Positions 50,501 to 62,935 of a DNA stretch of 64,000 nucleotides are shown here, piece after piece. The notes beneath the pieces were generated by a model that saw only the letters and a program-made list of their open reading frames with translations, had not been told where the DNA came from and made no database searches. Each line of letters starts with the position of its first letter. Position 1 is the stretch's first letter. Position numbers and translations under genes: made by a program. The stretch comes from Crotophaga sulcirostris (taxonomy: Eukaryota > Chordata > Aves > Cuculiformes > Crotophagidae): the NCBI GenBank assembly GCA_013397455.1, contig VYZB01000329.1, positions 182,620 to 246,619 of the forward strand, in the 5' to 3' direction.

Positions 50501-53500
50501 TGCTGAGTGCTAACATGGGTACATTTATTCAGCATGTAAACATGCTTTAGCCCAACTTCATATTTTAGTATTTTGTCTCTGCAGTAAGGCTGTAGTAAAC
50601 TCTGGCTTGGGTGATCAAAGTTAGGTCCCTCTTATTGCACATCTTTTCAAATTTCAGCTCTTCAGATAAAATTTAGGCTTTTTTTTGCTCTTACTATGGT
50701 TCCTGAGAGGCTATCCACTAAGTCTTCTAATGTTCAGAAAGTGACCATCCTAAATTCTTTGCCAATTTTAATTCATTCATTTTTTATTCCAATATTGTTG
50801 TTTATGATAAGTTTTTTTCATTCATACACATTTATAGGCAGTTATAATTTCTATTTTCAGCCTTCAGTTTATTAAGCTGCATAGTTAATATTTAATACTT
50901 TCCTTTAGAATGGGCTTTACTATTCCTGTGGTACCTCAGTACAATTTGGCTTTGGTGGTGGTTCTTCTACAGGTCTGTAGGCAAATGTAGAACCTGAGAG
51001 TTGCTCACATCATCTCTATTGTATTATCTTTGGTATAGTTTTAGCCAAATTCACATAAGACATGGCTCGTATGAGCCTTTCAAAGGAAAATTAATGGTCC
51101 TGGTGACACTGCGAAAAGTAAAAGAAAGGATGATGGTGAGCTGCCCAGTCCTCAGTGTAGACTGACTATTGATCGTAGCAATGAGGGAACTTAAGGAAAT
51201 AACTGATACAGTCTTGCCTGTAGTCAAAATGCTGCTAGAAATAACTATTACATGAGGAAGAGACAAAGCAGTTCTAATGGGAACTTGTTTTGACATCCAG
51301 CTCAAAGAAAACTGTAGATTGCAGGTTGAAAAAGACATTAATCCATGATATCTTTTTTTGCTCTGAAAAAGCTTTGTGCCTTCCACAGACTTGTTGTACA
51401 GCCTCACTACGTAGCATCACTCTGTCCAGACATTTGTTTGATAGAGTTTTTGGAGAGAGCTGATTGCAGGCTTCCCACAATGATAAAGGGGTGGGAAGGA
51501 GTTTCAGAAGGCAGCTGGCTGGCTCAGTGCATGTGGAAATGATTACTTTAATGGTGCTTCTATTTCATAGAAATATTAACAATGTTGGGGGGAGAGTGGG
51601 GGCTAGATGTCTTAGAAAGGCGTCTTTTAAAATTATCGTAAATGTAAATGAAGAAATTAAATAAATCCATATATTTGTCATCTCCCTTACCAGATCAGAT
51701 AGCACGGCAGTAGACAAAGCCACACCAATTGCAGTTTAGACACACGATCAAGTTGCTGCTACTTAGCTAATATCATGCATCAACTGAGCTGTTGTACAAG
51801 CTGTAACCACAGCTCCACTCCCAATAACTCATACCTTCATCACATCCATGGTGCAGGGTTGGAGGCAGCAGAACAGAGGTCCACTCTGCAGGAGGATGGC
51901 TTTTTCCTGCAGCCTTGCCTGAGTTCCTTGTTCTTCACTTGCTTCTCTCATGCCTCTGCTCATGTACTGGCTAAGTAATACCCACAAAGAGTGGCTGATT
52001 TATCACCAAGACAAGAAACAGGTTAAGATTATGTATTTCCTATAATATACCATGCTGTCTCAAAATGCAAGGCTGGTGTTGAGTTGCTTGTTTTTTCTTT
52101 AGGCACAGTCCTCTGGATAACAGAACAAGGGATGAAGGAATATCGTGCACTGGCAATACTTTATCCTAAACATCTCTATACTCTATAATTCTGTCCTTTC
52201 CAGCTCTGTTCCATGCCTCTGTGTCTAGCAAGGAATGCTGTGTTTAAGCAAGGCCAGGTTCTCATGCCACAGTCTCTGGACAAGAACAGATTTTGACACG
52301 CAGACAATAGAAAAGGGTCTCAAATGTGCTATCAAAGCACATAAGATACATCCAGATTTTTATGCCTAAACCAGTATGGGACTTCAAATTTTAATGCTAT
52401 AAATCAAAAGGAAAATAAAACAGGAGAAGAGACATTTGGATTGAAACTAAAGTAGTAATTAATTCAACATTCACTGATATAAACCCCCAATTTTATGCTA
52501 GTCAGAAACTATATTTCTTTCTGGAAACAGGACTAGATTAATAAATCCCACAAAAAAATCCACCCAAAATATGACTTGAACTGGGATTACATCACCACTG
52601 GACACAACTTTTTGAAGTAAAGTCCTTTTAAAATAATTTATGACAATGTACATTCACTGACCAACAGTTTTAATGCAGAAAGAAACTTTCCCTTTATACA
52701 GACATAATTTCTTTTGTAAAGTGGAGATCACAAATGAAAAAGGACAAAGAATTTATTTTAGTCATAGAATAAACAAATGGGAGAAAAAAGGATGGCCCAT
52801 TTTTTTAAAATTCTTTTTGCTGTTTTCTAGCCTGCATCTCTGTCTCTCTTCAGGTATAATCTTTATCACAGCATGCACCCCATCCCCATCTATATTCACC
52901 CCGCAGAGAAGAAGATGATCTCAGCTACTAGAAGAAAGCAAGAAAGTTTCCTGCAAGGCAGGTTATTCCGTTCTTCACTTGACAAGGTTCCTTGTGGCTT
53001 GGCTCTGAAGCACAAGCCTGTAGTCACCAAACCCCCCCTTTGCCTGGTAAAGGAGAACCCAATTTTTCATTTCCACCTTTGACAGTTTTGTGTTAGAACT
53101 GCAGGAGAAATGTCAATGGGAAGTGAGAAGAGCTGGCAATGTGAAAACACCTCAAAATTCATTCCGTCTCCTCAAACTTTGTAACAGAAAGCCTAGTCTC
53201 ATTGTCCAAACACAGCAAAGCTGCTGTTGATGAATAGGAAGAGAGGAGTCATTTGCCCAGTTGGGCAAAAGGACTTTCCACAGTGAAACAATAATTCATT
53301 TTTTCTTTTCTTTTCAGGTTTTGATCAAGGTTGATTCTTACTTGTTTTCTTTTTTCTTTTTTTTTCCCCAAAATGAAAGGTGTTGCATTTCTTATCATGT
53401 CCAGAGTCCCTGGTTTTACCAAAAATTCTCTTGTTATCTTTTACTTTCCATAAAATAAGTGCCCTTGGAAATGAGTGATATGAGTGATGATGTGAGAATC

Positions 53501-55362
53501 CCATCCCTTTAAATAAAGTAACTTCTAGGTATTCTGATGGCGCAGGAAGTTTTGGTTGCATAACCTGCATGTACTGTGATGGCTCAGAAAGCAGAAGAAA
53601 AAAACCACAGAATGTATTAATATGTTAATTTATTAATTTATACCTGTATTTCATTTTCCCACATCTCTCAGTTTCTGCGAGGTTTCCTTATGCTGCCCTG
53701 ATATATCACTTTGTCAATACTGGATTCAGTTTTTTGTCATGGCAGTTAAGAAAGAAACCCCTTCCACTGCTAAGCTTTTATCAGCGAAAAGTGTAATAAT
53801 GTATTTCACTTGTAAATAATACTGGTTAAAAAACAACTCCTGCTCCATATTTACTGCTAAGCACTCAGAGATAATGCAGCAAAATACTTCAGAAACAATT
53901 TCTGAAACGAAAGAAATTATATACTTGATTGCAAGTTGAGTTAATTGGAAATTTAGCAAGAATAGCAATTAAATGTGGTGATGCTTCAGTGGACAAACTA
54001 ATTAAGACACCACAACTCTTTTATTTAATTTTCATATCTCTCTTAGATATATCTGTCTTAAAACTTAAGGACTTCTCTTGTCCTTCTTTTGCTTTAGAAG
54101 GCTTGCATTTTAAGTCCTGATGACTTTGAGTGCCATTATAACTTTGAATCACATTGAGCATTTTTAATGTATTACAAATCTCTGTTATTTTTGTTTAATT
54201 ATATGCTTGAAAATGTTGCAAGCTGACTGAAGCAAGGACCAGTCTAGAAAAGGCACTATTAAATATTCTTCTTCATTATATTTGATACTGTGGCCATGAA
54301 TAATGACATACCCTGGGTTTCAGTAACGAATCATCATAATATTTACTGGCAATGACTCCATGAAACTTGTTGCTGTAGTAACTTATTCTTGGGCTTAATC
54401 CAGGTCCCTGAGGAGGTGTCTGTTATCACAAAAGCCACTGCTAGAGCAACCATCTGTAGCTGCAGTCTTGGAAGAGAGGGACCAGAGACTCCACAGTCCA
54501 AGTTTCTAAACCACTCTCCCACCCACACAGACTACTTGAGACTGGTAGTAAGAGCTGCATCACCCCATAATAAGCATGTGTTGGAAAACTTTTTCTCTCT
54601 GCTTTCTATAGGAGGTACAAATTTCTCACTGCTCCCACTAGAGAACAGATCTACTGAGAAAGTAAGAACCTATTTGCAAAAGTCAAGCAGAAAGGGGATA
54701 TTCCAGTCACCACCTTCTTCTTCTTCCCTTTTCTTGACTCATTCTCAAAACAACCATTTCATATTGTTTTATTAATTTTTTAATCAGAAGTCTTCCAGGA
54801 AACTTCCCTTAAAAGTAGACCTGGAGCAATTTTTTTCCCCTACGTGCCAGATTTAGGGAAAGATAGGGACACAGGGTTCTGTTGAGGATCTTCTACAAGC
54901 ATGTGAACAACCACTTGCTCCTTCTCTGGACAAAGCCAGGTCCTACAGGAGGGAGTGGTTGGAGGCAAAACACTGGTGACACTGGAGCTGACATCCAGCA
55001 GCCTGTCTGGGCTTGCTGATTAGCAGAACTGTCTCTATGAAGGCATTATGAGATGGTTAATAAGGAAGATATTATTTATTTTTTTCCATGTAACAATAAA
55101 TATTTTTATTATTTTAGCAAAATACCATGTTTCCCAAGGGACATGTTGATTTTATGAAGTGGAATTTTCCAGCAGAAAATCTGGCTGACTGACTCCCAGA
55201 TTAACAAGTTTGAATGAGTAGAAAGTCACTGCATTTCAGTGGTGATGCATGCCAAAAGGCTGTGTATATGAAGGATATAATTTCCAAATTTCACCCAAAT
55301 AAGGCTGGTTTTACATCATCATTTTCTTCTTGTTATCAGCGTGCAATCTTTGAAGGAAGGTG
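47546..55362. other. long stretch with few repeats and no recognised gene
   Basis: Frames of 60-128 codons occur on both strands (48092-48379, 49801-50082, 51051-51407, 52673-52918 and 54389-54775, among others). None has domains, and several overlap on opposite strands, which marks them as chance. GA-rich and T-rich simple tracts occur. I see no transposon signature across almost 8 kb. Confidence 0.45.
47906..47936. repeat. (GA)n purine-rich microsatellite
   Basis: GAGA tracts with A insertions on the plus strand. This is a polypurine run of about 30 bases that could in principle form a triplex, but it is short and imperfect. Confidence 0.9.
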
Positions 55363-57200
55363 GAATCATAGAATGGTTTGAATTGGAAGGGACCTTTACA
55401 AGTCATCTTGTCTAATCCCCCTGCAATGACCAAGAACATCTTCAACTAGATCAGGTTACTCAGAGCCCCGTCCAACCTGACTTTGAATGTTTCCAGGGAT
55501 GGGGCATCTACCACCTCTTTGGACAACCTGTGCCAGTGTTTCACCACCCTCATTGTAAAAAATTTATTTCTTGTATTTAGTCTGAATCTACCCTATTTTA
55601 GTTTAAAACCATTACCCTTTGTCCTATCACTACAAACCCTGCTAAAAAGTCTGTCCCCTCCTTTTGTACTGAAAGGCCACAGTAGAGTCTCCCTGAAATC
55701 TTCTCCAGGTTGAACAACCCTAACTCTCTCAGCCTGTATTCATAGGAGAGTTGTCCCATTCCTCTAATCATTTCTGTGGCCCTTCTCTGGACCCACTCCA
55801 ACAAGTACATGTCTTTCTTGTGATGAGAGGTACAGAGCTTGATGCAGTACTCCCAGTGGGGTCTCAGCAGAGAAGAGTAGAGGGGAAGAATCATCTTCTT
55901 TGACCCGCTGGTCACAATCCTTTCGATGCAGCCCAGGATACAGTTGGTCTTCTGGGTTGCAAGTGCACACTGTTGACTCATGTCCAGCTTTTCATCCATC
56001 AGCAACCCCAAGTACTTCTTGGCAGGGCTGCTCTCAATCCCTTCATTCTGCAGTCTATATTGAAACTGGAGGTTGCCCCAAAGCAGGTTCAGGACCCTAC
56101 GTTTGGCCTCATGAGGTTCACATGGGTCCGCTTCTCCAGCTAGTCCAGGTCCCTCTAGATGACATCCTGTCCCTCAGATGGGTCAGCCACACTACTCAGT
56201 TTGGTGTCGTCGGCAAACGTGCCAGGAGTGCATTTGACCCTGCTCTCAATGTCACTGATGAAGATATTAAACAGTACTTGTTCCAGTACAGACACTTGAG
56301 GGATACCTCTTGTTACTCATCTCCATTAGGACATCGAGCCATTGACTACTACCCTCTGGATGCGACCATCCAACCAATTCCTGGTCCACCAAATAGTCCA
56401 TCCATCAAATCCGTATCTCTTGAATTTAGAGAGAAAGATATTGAGGGGAAGTATGTCAAAGGCTTTACTGAAGTCCAGATAGATGATATCTGTAGTTCTT
56501 CCTTTGTCTACTGATGTAGTCTTTCCGTCATAGGGAGCCACTAGGTCAGTCAGGCTGGACTTGCCCTTGGTGAAGCCGTGCTCGCTGTCTCAAATCACCT
56601 CCCTGTCCTCCATGTGCCTTAGCATAGCTTCTAGGAGGATTCATTCCATGGTCTTCTAAGGCACAGAGGCGAGGCTGACAGGTCGGTGGTTCCCAGTGTC
56701 CTCCTTTCTACCCTTTTTAAAAATTGGTGCTATTTTTCCCTTTTTCCAGTCTCCAGGGACTTCATCTGATTGCCATGGCTTTTCAAATATCATGAAGTGA
56801 CTTGGCAACTACGGCAACAAATTTCTTTAGAACTTTGGGATGTATCTTATTAAGTCCCATAGATTTATGTAGGTTCAGATTATTTAGATGCTCATGAGCC
56901 TGATCTTCTCCAACAGTGGGAGGGACTTTGCACCCCTATCTTGCAATCCATACCTTTGAGAGGTGTAGAAAGAGAAGCTGCCAGTGAAGACTGAGGCAAT
57001 AAAGTCGCTGAATACCTCAATCTTCTCTTTGTCTGTTGTTACAAATTTGCCAGTCATTTTCATCGGAGGGAGTATGCTTTCTTTGACCTTTTCTGGCTTA
57101 AGAACTTGTAGAAATCCTTCTTATTCTTTGTGTCCCTTATCAAGTTCTGCTCAGATATAACCTTCAACTCAGGCTCAGAAGCCCTGAGAGGGTGACACCT
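55363..57200 (-). mobile_element. CR1 LINE, about 1.8 kb, largest element, RT motifs still readable
   Basis: Minus-strand CR1 with its tail at the left (AATCATAGAATGGTTTGAAT on plus). From 3' to 5' it holds the 3' UTR (55363 to about 55600), then the ORF2 C-terminal part (minus frame 55598-56011; WEYCIKLCTSHHKKDMYLLE and MIRGMGQLSYEYRLRELGLF). Next is the RT core: motif C Thr-Phe-Ala-Asp-Asp-Thr (FADD at 56206-56217), motif B as Gly-Ile-Pro-Gln-Val-Ser-Val-Leu with its first codons at 56296-56307, and motif [10 protein letters not shown] (56455-56481). A region upstream of RT follows ('RDTKNKKDFYKFLSQK', about 57080-57150). Motifs A, B and C share one frame but are separated by a TAA at 56326-56328. 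The C-terminal part is in another frame, so the copy is inactive. Matching fades near 57200. The endonuclease and ORF1 parts are absent. Confidence 0.96.
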
Positions 57201-58389
57201 AGGGCACCTGCAGGAGCAAGCACTCTGGAACTGCATGACAAAACTGGCCAAAGATCCTTTCCTTCACATTTTTATTTCTTGTAGAACTGCACTCCTCTCT
57301 GACCTCCTAAGGATGCACTTCAGCCCATCTTGATGTATTGTCCTACAAGTGTAATATGATGTAATATAAATGTTAATGTGATCCAAATTTTTTAACCTGA
57401 TATAGTCTAATCTGGAATATTTGGGCTGCAGTAGAAATGTTTCTTCTCCCACTCACGAGCAGGAGTGTTTGCTCTGGTTCCCTAGCTATAACCTAAACTT
57501 GGCTTCAAAGGGAGAAAACTGACCTTCTGTAGAGTTCCTATCGAAGATTGCCAAGTTACCCCAAAGACACTAAAAACAATTTGCAGTTAGCTTAGAGTGA
57601 CAAGTTTAACATTCACTTATCAAGTACAGCAATTTATTTTTACAATGTTGCAAAATGGCTTGGGCCCAGCTAATTTTGCTTGGAGGAACAAACACTGCCA
57701 CAGCCAGAAGGCACAAAATGTGCAACAATAATCCTTAAGGCAACACACTGTAATTTGCCTTCTTCTGTTTAATGCCATGTCAAACAGAAGGATTTCTACA
57801 CATTTCAGATGGTGACTGTGTTGGCTTCCCCTGGTTTGAGTTTAAAAAACAAAAAAAGAAATTGATTTACTTCAGAGAGCTGTGATAGATGAAGGATATG
57901 ACATGCACTGAGCATGCCTAGTTCCTTGCTCATGCCAAAAAATTCCCAGAAGGATAAATCTCGTTTCCTGCCTTACTTCACAGAACTTAACTTTTTAAAC
58001 AAGTCATGTTCTGTGGTTTGGATTCTGTGTTTATATCAGGGTTTGTTTCCAGGCTCATGGACAATAATAGTACATGAATCTGAAAAATCTGAACATTTTC
58101 ATGTGGAGAGAAATCTTGGTGTTTTAATCTCACTTTCACTCTTATTATTTGCATTAATTCTTATAAACCAGCCCTTACAGATAAGTTGCAATAAAAACTG
58201 ATATTTTCCAGGTATAAGCTGGAAAATATGTGAACTTGAGCTTTCATTTAAGTCAAATTTATTTCCGTGATTTCAGGCTGTACTTATATATTTGTACTGT
58301 AGACTTTATTTATTTTAGAAAATATGGAGCTGGAAATTAAGACTTAATTTTAAAAATATGTTCTGTGTTTAAACTGACTTGTGCATTTT

Positions 58390-58422
58390 ATACATACATA
58401 CACACACATACATGCATATATA
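58390..58422. repeat. (TACA)n/(CA)n microsatellite
   Basis: ATACATACATACACACACAT and then CATGCATATATA. It is an imperfect mixed tract of about 33 bases, likely length-variable. Confidence 0.85.
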
Positions 58423-59188
58423 AACCCTTTGTGATCTACAGATTATAGTTGGATTCAAGTCCAACTGGAAGCTGAACATGAGGTACATTGAATCTGTTAG
58501 CCTGACTGTATTTAGAAAATTGTAAGAATATATTTTTTTCTGAATTTCCATTAATAGCAGCATCTTTAAGGAAAGAAAAAGCATTTCTATATAATTCGAT
58601 TATACCTTTTAAGAACATGCAGTGTTATCCAAATATCTAGCATGCACAAATTTGAGAAGGTACGCGAATATAATGTATACATATAAGAGGACACATAAAC
58701 ATACACACACAGAAAGGGAAAATCAAACTAAAATCAAACTTGAGACTTAACATGTCTTGCTAGATTTGAAACTTTAATACTCTCCCAAATTATTTCCATA
58801 ACAAGTACCCAAGACTTTATTCATATATGCAACAGCAGTTCTGCTTAACAGGCTTGTGATATTCTGATAAAACAAAATTTTTTCCTGTGCAGAAAAACAA
58901 AAAAAGAACCAAAAGCAAATGAAAAAGTTGGTGCGACAGAATCCCTTCTAATCTTAATGGGAACATAGTAAGTTAGCTAGGCTCTGGTGGGCTTGGGATT
59001 GCCTGTTGCATATTTTTTTATTTAATCCACATCTTTTTCAAACCTTAGCTAGCTCTACATTGTATATTTGCCTACTCACATTCTGGAGTTTAGTGTATTA
59101 TAAAAATGAGTTATCTCTAACTACTTAACAAATATCTCACTAAGCTTAATATACACAGTAGTTATTCCTAGACAGATAGAGAGTTGTA

Positions 59189-59263
59189 AATATATATGAG
59201 TGTGTGTGTATCAGAATATGAATATGAATATATGTATGTGTATGCATCTATCTATGTATATGT
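59189..59263. repeat. compound TA/TG/GAATAT-rich low-complexity tract
   Basis: TATATATGAGTGTGTGTGTA, then GAATAT units, TATGTATGTG and CATCTATCTATGTATATG. A compound, degenerate microsatellite of about 75 bases. Confidence 0.85.
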
Positions 59264-62200
59264 CAATGAAAAAATTGATTATATTTCAGGTTCTGTTATA
59301 AGAAAAAAGCAATAGAGGGAGGAGTTCTCTGGTGATTGGTTAAAGCTTAAGAAGAACAGCTGGTGGTTGTCGAAAGTGGCAGTTCTATGTGTTGTTGTTT
59401 GCTTCTACTGAACAATCTTATTCTTTAAGCAACAGTGCAGATTTTGTCATAAGAGTATGAGGTTTTCTTCTCAGTGTAAAGTTTAAGCAAATAGTAGTAA
59501 AGGAAAGAGTACCTGCCAAATCAGTTCACTGTGATTCCTTTATTTTTCAGTTTTACCAGTACCTATGAGACTAGTTTCCAGAGCCTAAGACTTGTTTCTT
59601 GACACACAAAATACATAGTAATTGACAATCCCTATGTTTAGTGTTAATAATTTGAAATATGCCCTTAAACCTCAGTTGTGTTTTCCACGCAAGGATGCGT
59701 GGCCTTTATGTAGAAACTCCAAGAGTAGTTCAAAGAAGGATTCCTTTAAAATAATGCAGACATCATTCATTGTTTGACCTAAGAAGTAGTAAAACTAGGT
59801 GCTTCCACAGTATTCCTAGGGACGAGGAGTTAAAGAAAAGGGAAAGAAAGAGACTGACATTCTATACTCCTGCTCCATGTTGTGCCGTTTAGATCCTGTC
59901 ACACAAGACCAATATATGTGCATTTTGGACATAGTCCATATACGAATCATGATGCTATTCAGCTGCTGCTCCAGTACATGAGTTCATAACTGTGACTAAC
60001 ACTATCTGTAAGGGACACCTGAAAAGTAGCAAAACCAGGGAAGCCTAAATGATGCTTCCCCAAATATCTCAGCTTTCAACTATATTTAGGGAATGTCCTG
60101 AGTTTGCCAGGTTTTACTGAGTCAGTAATCATCAGTGGATTTCTTTTCTGTGTTCTTGTTCAAAGTCTCCCTGAATCCATGTAAGATTTTGCATCTACAG
60201 CATCCTTTGGGAAACACTTCATAGGTCCACTGACCTATGGACATAAAGAACAAGATTTTTTTTGAAGCTTTCTGCTTCTTTCTTCCTGGGATCTTCAAGG
60301 CATGCCCTTGAAAGAGGTAGTACCTAGCTCAAAGTACACCTGTAATGAAATTCCAGCCACGTGTTGTGGTCGTGTTCTTATTTAAAGTTCAAAATTCTTC
60401 CAACATCTTGTGTTCCTAAAGCTAAGGATGAAAGGGTGCATTTGAATTGGAAGCATTGCACTGTCATGAGGCTAAGACAAGGTCTGTTTGCTGAAGCTCT
60501 GTAATTTTGGGATACTTCCTGTCATGTTTTATCTCTCTTTTCCATCTGAATCTAAACATGCTATCCAATTCAGATGGTCTGTTGGCTACTTCGGTGTGGA
60601 CAGCCTCATACGCACTGAATGTCCAGCTCACAGTAGCCAAAACTTGTCTACGTAACCATGGCACTTGTAAATAAATAAAATAAATGTCAATCATTATTAC
60701 AATACAGGCCCTTCTAAACTAAAACAATCTCTATAAATGGGTAGATTCCATGTAATTGTTCTCCTGGAGTCATCTCCTCTCCCTCATGACTGACCCGGGA
60801 GCATTGCCTACTTGATCATAACACCAAGTTCTCAACATGGTACCTCTCGCTGTATTTCTGTCTTGTTGTCTTAGTTGCTTTTGTAGATAAATATAAATAA
60901 TCCCATTTGCTTTGCTTTTTCCTGTTGTCCTTAGATTCTCTTTCCACCATAACTGAACACTCAGATATCCTCTTCTTTGTTTCTTTGCCTATAATCTTAT
61001 ATACGTACTTTTCTATTATCTTAAGTTTGCTAATAATACCCCTAAGTATTTCACTGAGTTCTTGGAATACTTTTATATTTAGTTACTCTTGCTGTATCAG
61101 AGTTTCCTACATGCTTTTCCTTTGACTCATCTCATAGATAGTGTGAGTCTCTGCTATGTTTACCTGAGAAGCAGGTACCTCCTGAAGGGCTACCCCGTTT
61201 TATGTGAATTCCTTTATTCGCGTGCCCTGCTGATGTACTGAAGAAGGTTTTTGAAGTATGTTTCTTAGATAAACTCAGGGATTATGCCCCAGGAATGCAC
61301 CGTGGAGCAGATAAACTATCATGAGAAAAGGAACGTTTCAGGTGCTTGTGCAATTTTATTTTGTTTTAATTGGACCAAGATTATCTTTACAGCTGCATCT
61401 GCAGGAATTTATCAGTTTACTTGCAACCTTCCTCCCTATGTACTCAGCAGCCTCCTGCAAGCCATATCACTTATCACTGAGATGTACTTTTCTTCAGATG
61501 CAGGATTATGAGTCTGTCTTTGAAAGTTATAAGGAATATTTCCAGTTTCACCAAAACTGTGAATCTTGCCCAAGCATACAAAGTTACAGTCTTTGCATCA
61601 AGAGAACCACAGTGAAGGAAAAGATATTTTTCTTATTAAAAAATGTATTGTGATTCTCTATCTACTTAACACACTTGATAGTGAGTTTCAATCCCATTTA
61701 ACTGGACAAATTTCACCAAATTTTTAGCCATTGTGTGCCTTACACACAAGTAAATTAAATAAGAGCAGGGAGTGCTCCCAACCACTCAGACTTCAGCAGC
61801 TACACTGCTAAATTCTCTGATTTGAATTTCCAACGACATCAATCAACACATTTCTGAATGATTTCTGACACAACTTAGAACTTAGCATGAACTCTTCCCA
61901 ATAGCTGTTTTGGAGGGTAAGGTAATTTAATAGTGTAGACAGAGCCAGGCCTTGGCATTTAACTTTGAGGTAGGAGAGCAATTCTGGGCATATTTAATTT
62001 GCTATTACAGTTGAAGATTAGGGAAACAGTGCTCCTGAAATAACAAGTTGCCTACCTTGTCAGAGGAAGCAGTTGTTTGATAAGTACTTTGGAAAGCCTC
62101 TAGAGGAAGATACTATTTGCCTAACTTAAGTATTTGGGTTTAGATATCGTCTTCACTTACTGCTTTGGGGCAGAATTCTGTTGATAGGAAAACAGTTAAT

Positions 62201-62500
62201 GGCATAATATTTCTGCAATGGCTTCCATCTGGAGAATCACAGTCCTTAGTACTGTGACATAATTATGCTCATTAGAAAGAAGGAAAATGACACATAAAAA
62301 GAACCTTTAACTTTCAGAAAGGCACTGTTCCTGTCAGGGTCAAAACTCAGTCCCACCCAGGCATAGTGGTGATGAATCAGGCAAATGCAGATTTAGGTTA
62401 CACAGAAAACAAGATAATATTTCTTTTGGACAGTCACTCCCCTTTAACTTCTACTTATCATGCAGTATGGCATGGCAAGGTTTAACAACTTGTTGAGTCC

Positions 62501-62935
62501 AATCATGCAATCACAGAAAATGGAACTGGAAAAGGATTTTGAGAGGTTGTATGGTACATTGCATTGCTGCAAGACAGAATCAGCTCTGCTAAGGACATTG
62601 TGGAGAGCTGTTAGAAAAACAGCTGTTTTAAAGACTTGTAATGATGGTAATTCCATACTCCCCTTAAGCAATGTGTTCCAGTCCTTCACTATCTGTACCA
62701 CTGGAATACTTTTCCTAATGTTTAACTTTAATCACCTTTTCAGCCATGTAAGCCCAATTTTTTTTGTCCTATCTACTCCTCGCACAGAGAAAAGATTCCT
62801 TTCTTCACAGCTTCTCTTTTCTGGGTTATGCATGTCCAGTGCTGTTGCTTTTTCAGGAATGGTCATGTTTTCTAGTTTTAGGATCATCTGCATACGCTGT
62901 TACTCATAGGACTCCACAGACTGTTGGATGAGTTC
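62501..62935 (-). mobile_element. ancient CR1/L3-like LINE fragment
   Basis: The plus strand opens with AATCATGCAATCACAGAAAA. It then follows the reverse of an old amniote CR1 3' region: 'gatggtaattccatactccc', 'tgttccagtccttcactatct', 'ctggaatacttttcctaatgt', 'gtaagcccaatttttttt...tcctatc', then CATGTTTTCTAGTTTTAGGA and the 'ctcataggactcc' end. Block order is consistent over more than 400 bases, but identity is low and indels are frequent. It is an old copy with no coding capacity; open frames at 62444-62701 and 62460-62909 are shadows of it. Confidence 0.75.

Larger units (their letters stand above)
57201..62500. other. AT-rich stretch with dinucleotide tracts, no recognised gene
   Basis: No CR1 signature within about 5 kb. 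Two TA/CA/TG-rich tracts are listed separately. Frames at 57914-58201, 60464-60694 and 61321-61653 lack domains. The 61284-61653 frames overlap one another in different phases and are not supported as genes. Confidence 0.5.

Noticed and set aside
51051..51407. 118-codon minus-strand frame rich in Ser, Thr and Ile
   Set aside because: No recognisable domain, and it is overlapped by frames on both strands; composition reflects local sequence and not a known protein.
55900..56514. Longest open frame in the window (204 codons, plus strand)
   Set aside because: It runs antisense through the RT region of the minus-strand CR1 at 55363-57200; the real coding signal ([13 protein letters not shown]) is on the other strand.
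61284..61653. Two overlapping plus-strand frames of 75 and 110 codons
   Set aside because: They are in different phases of the same DNA, with no family signature.
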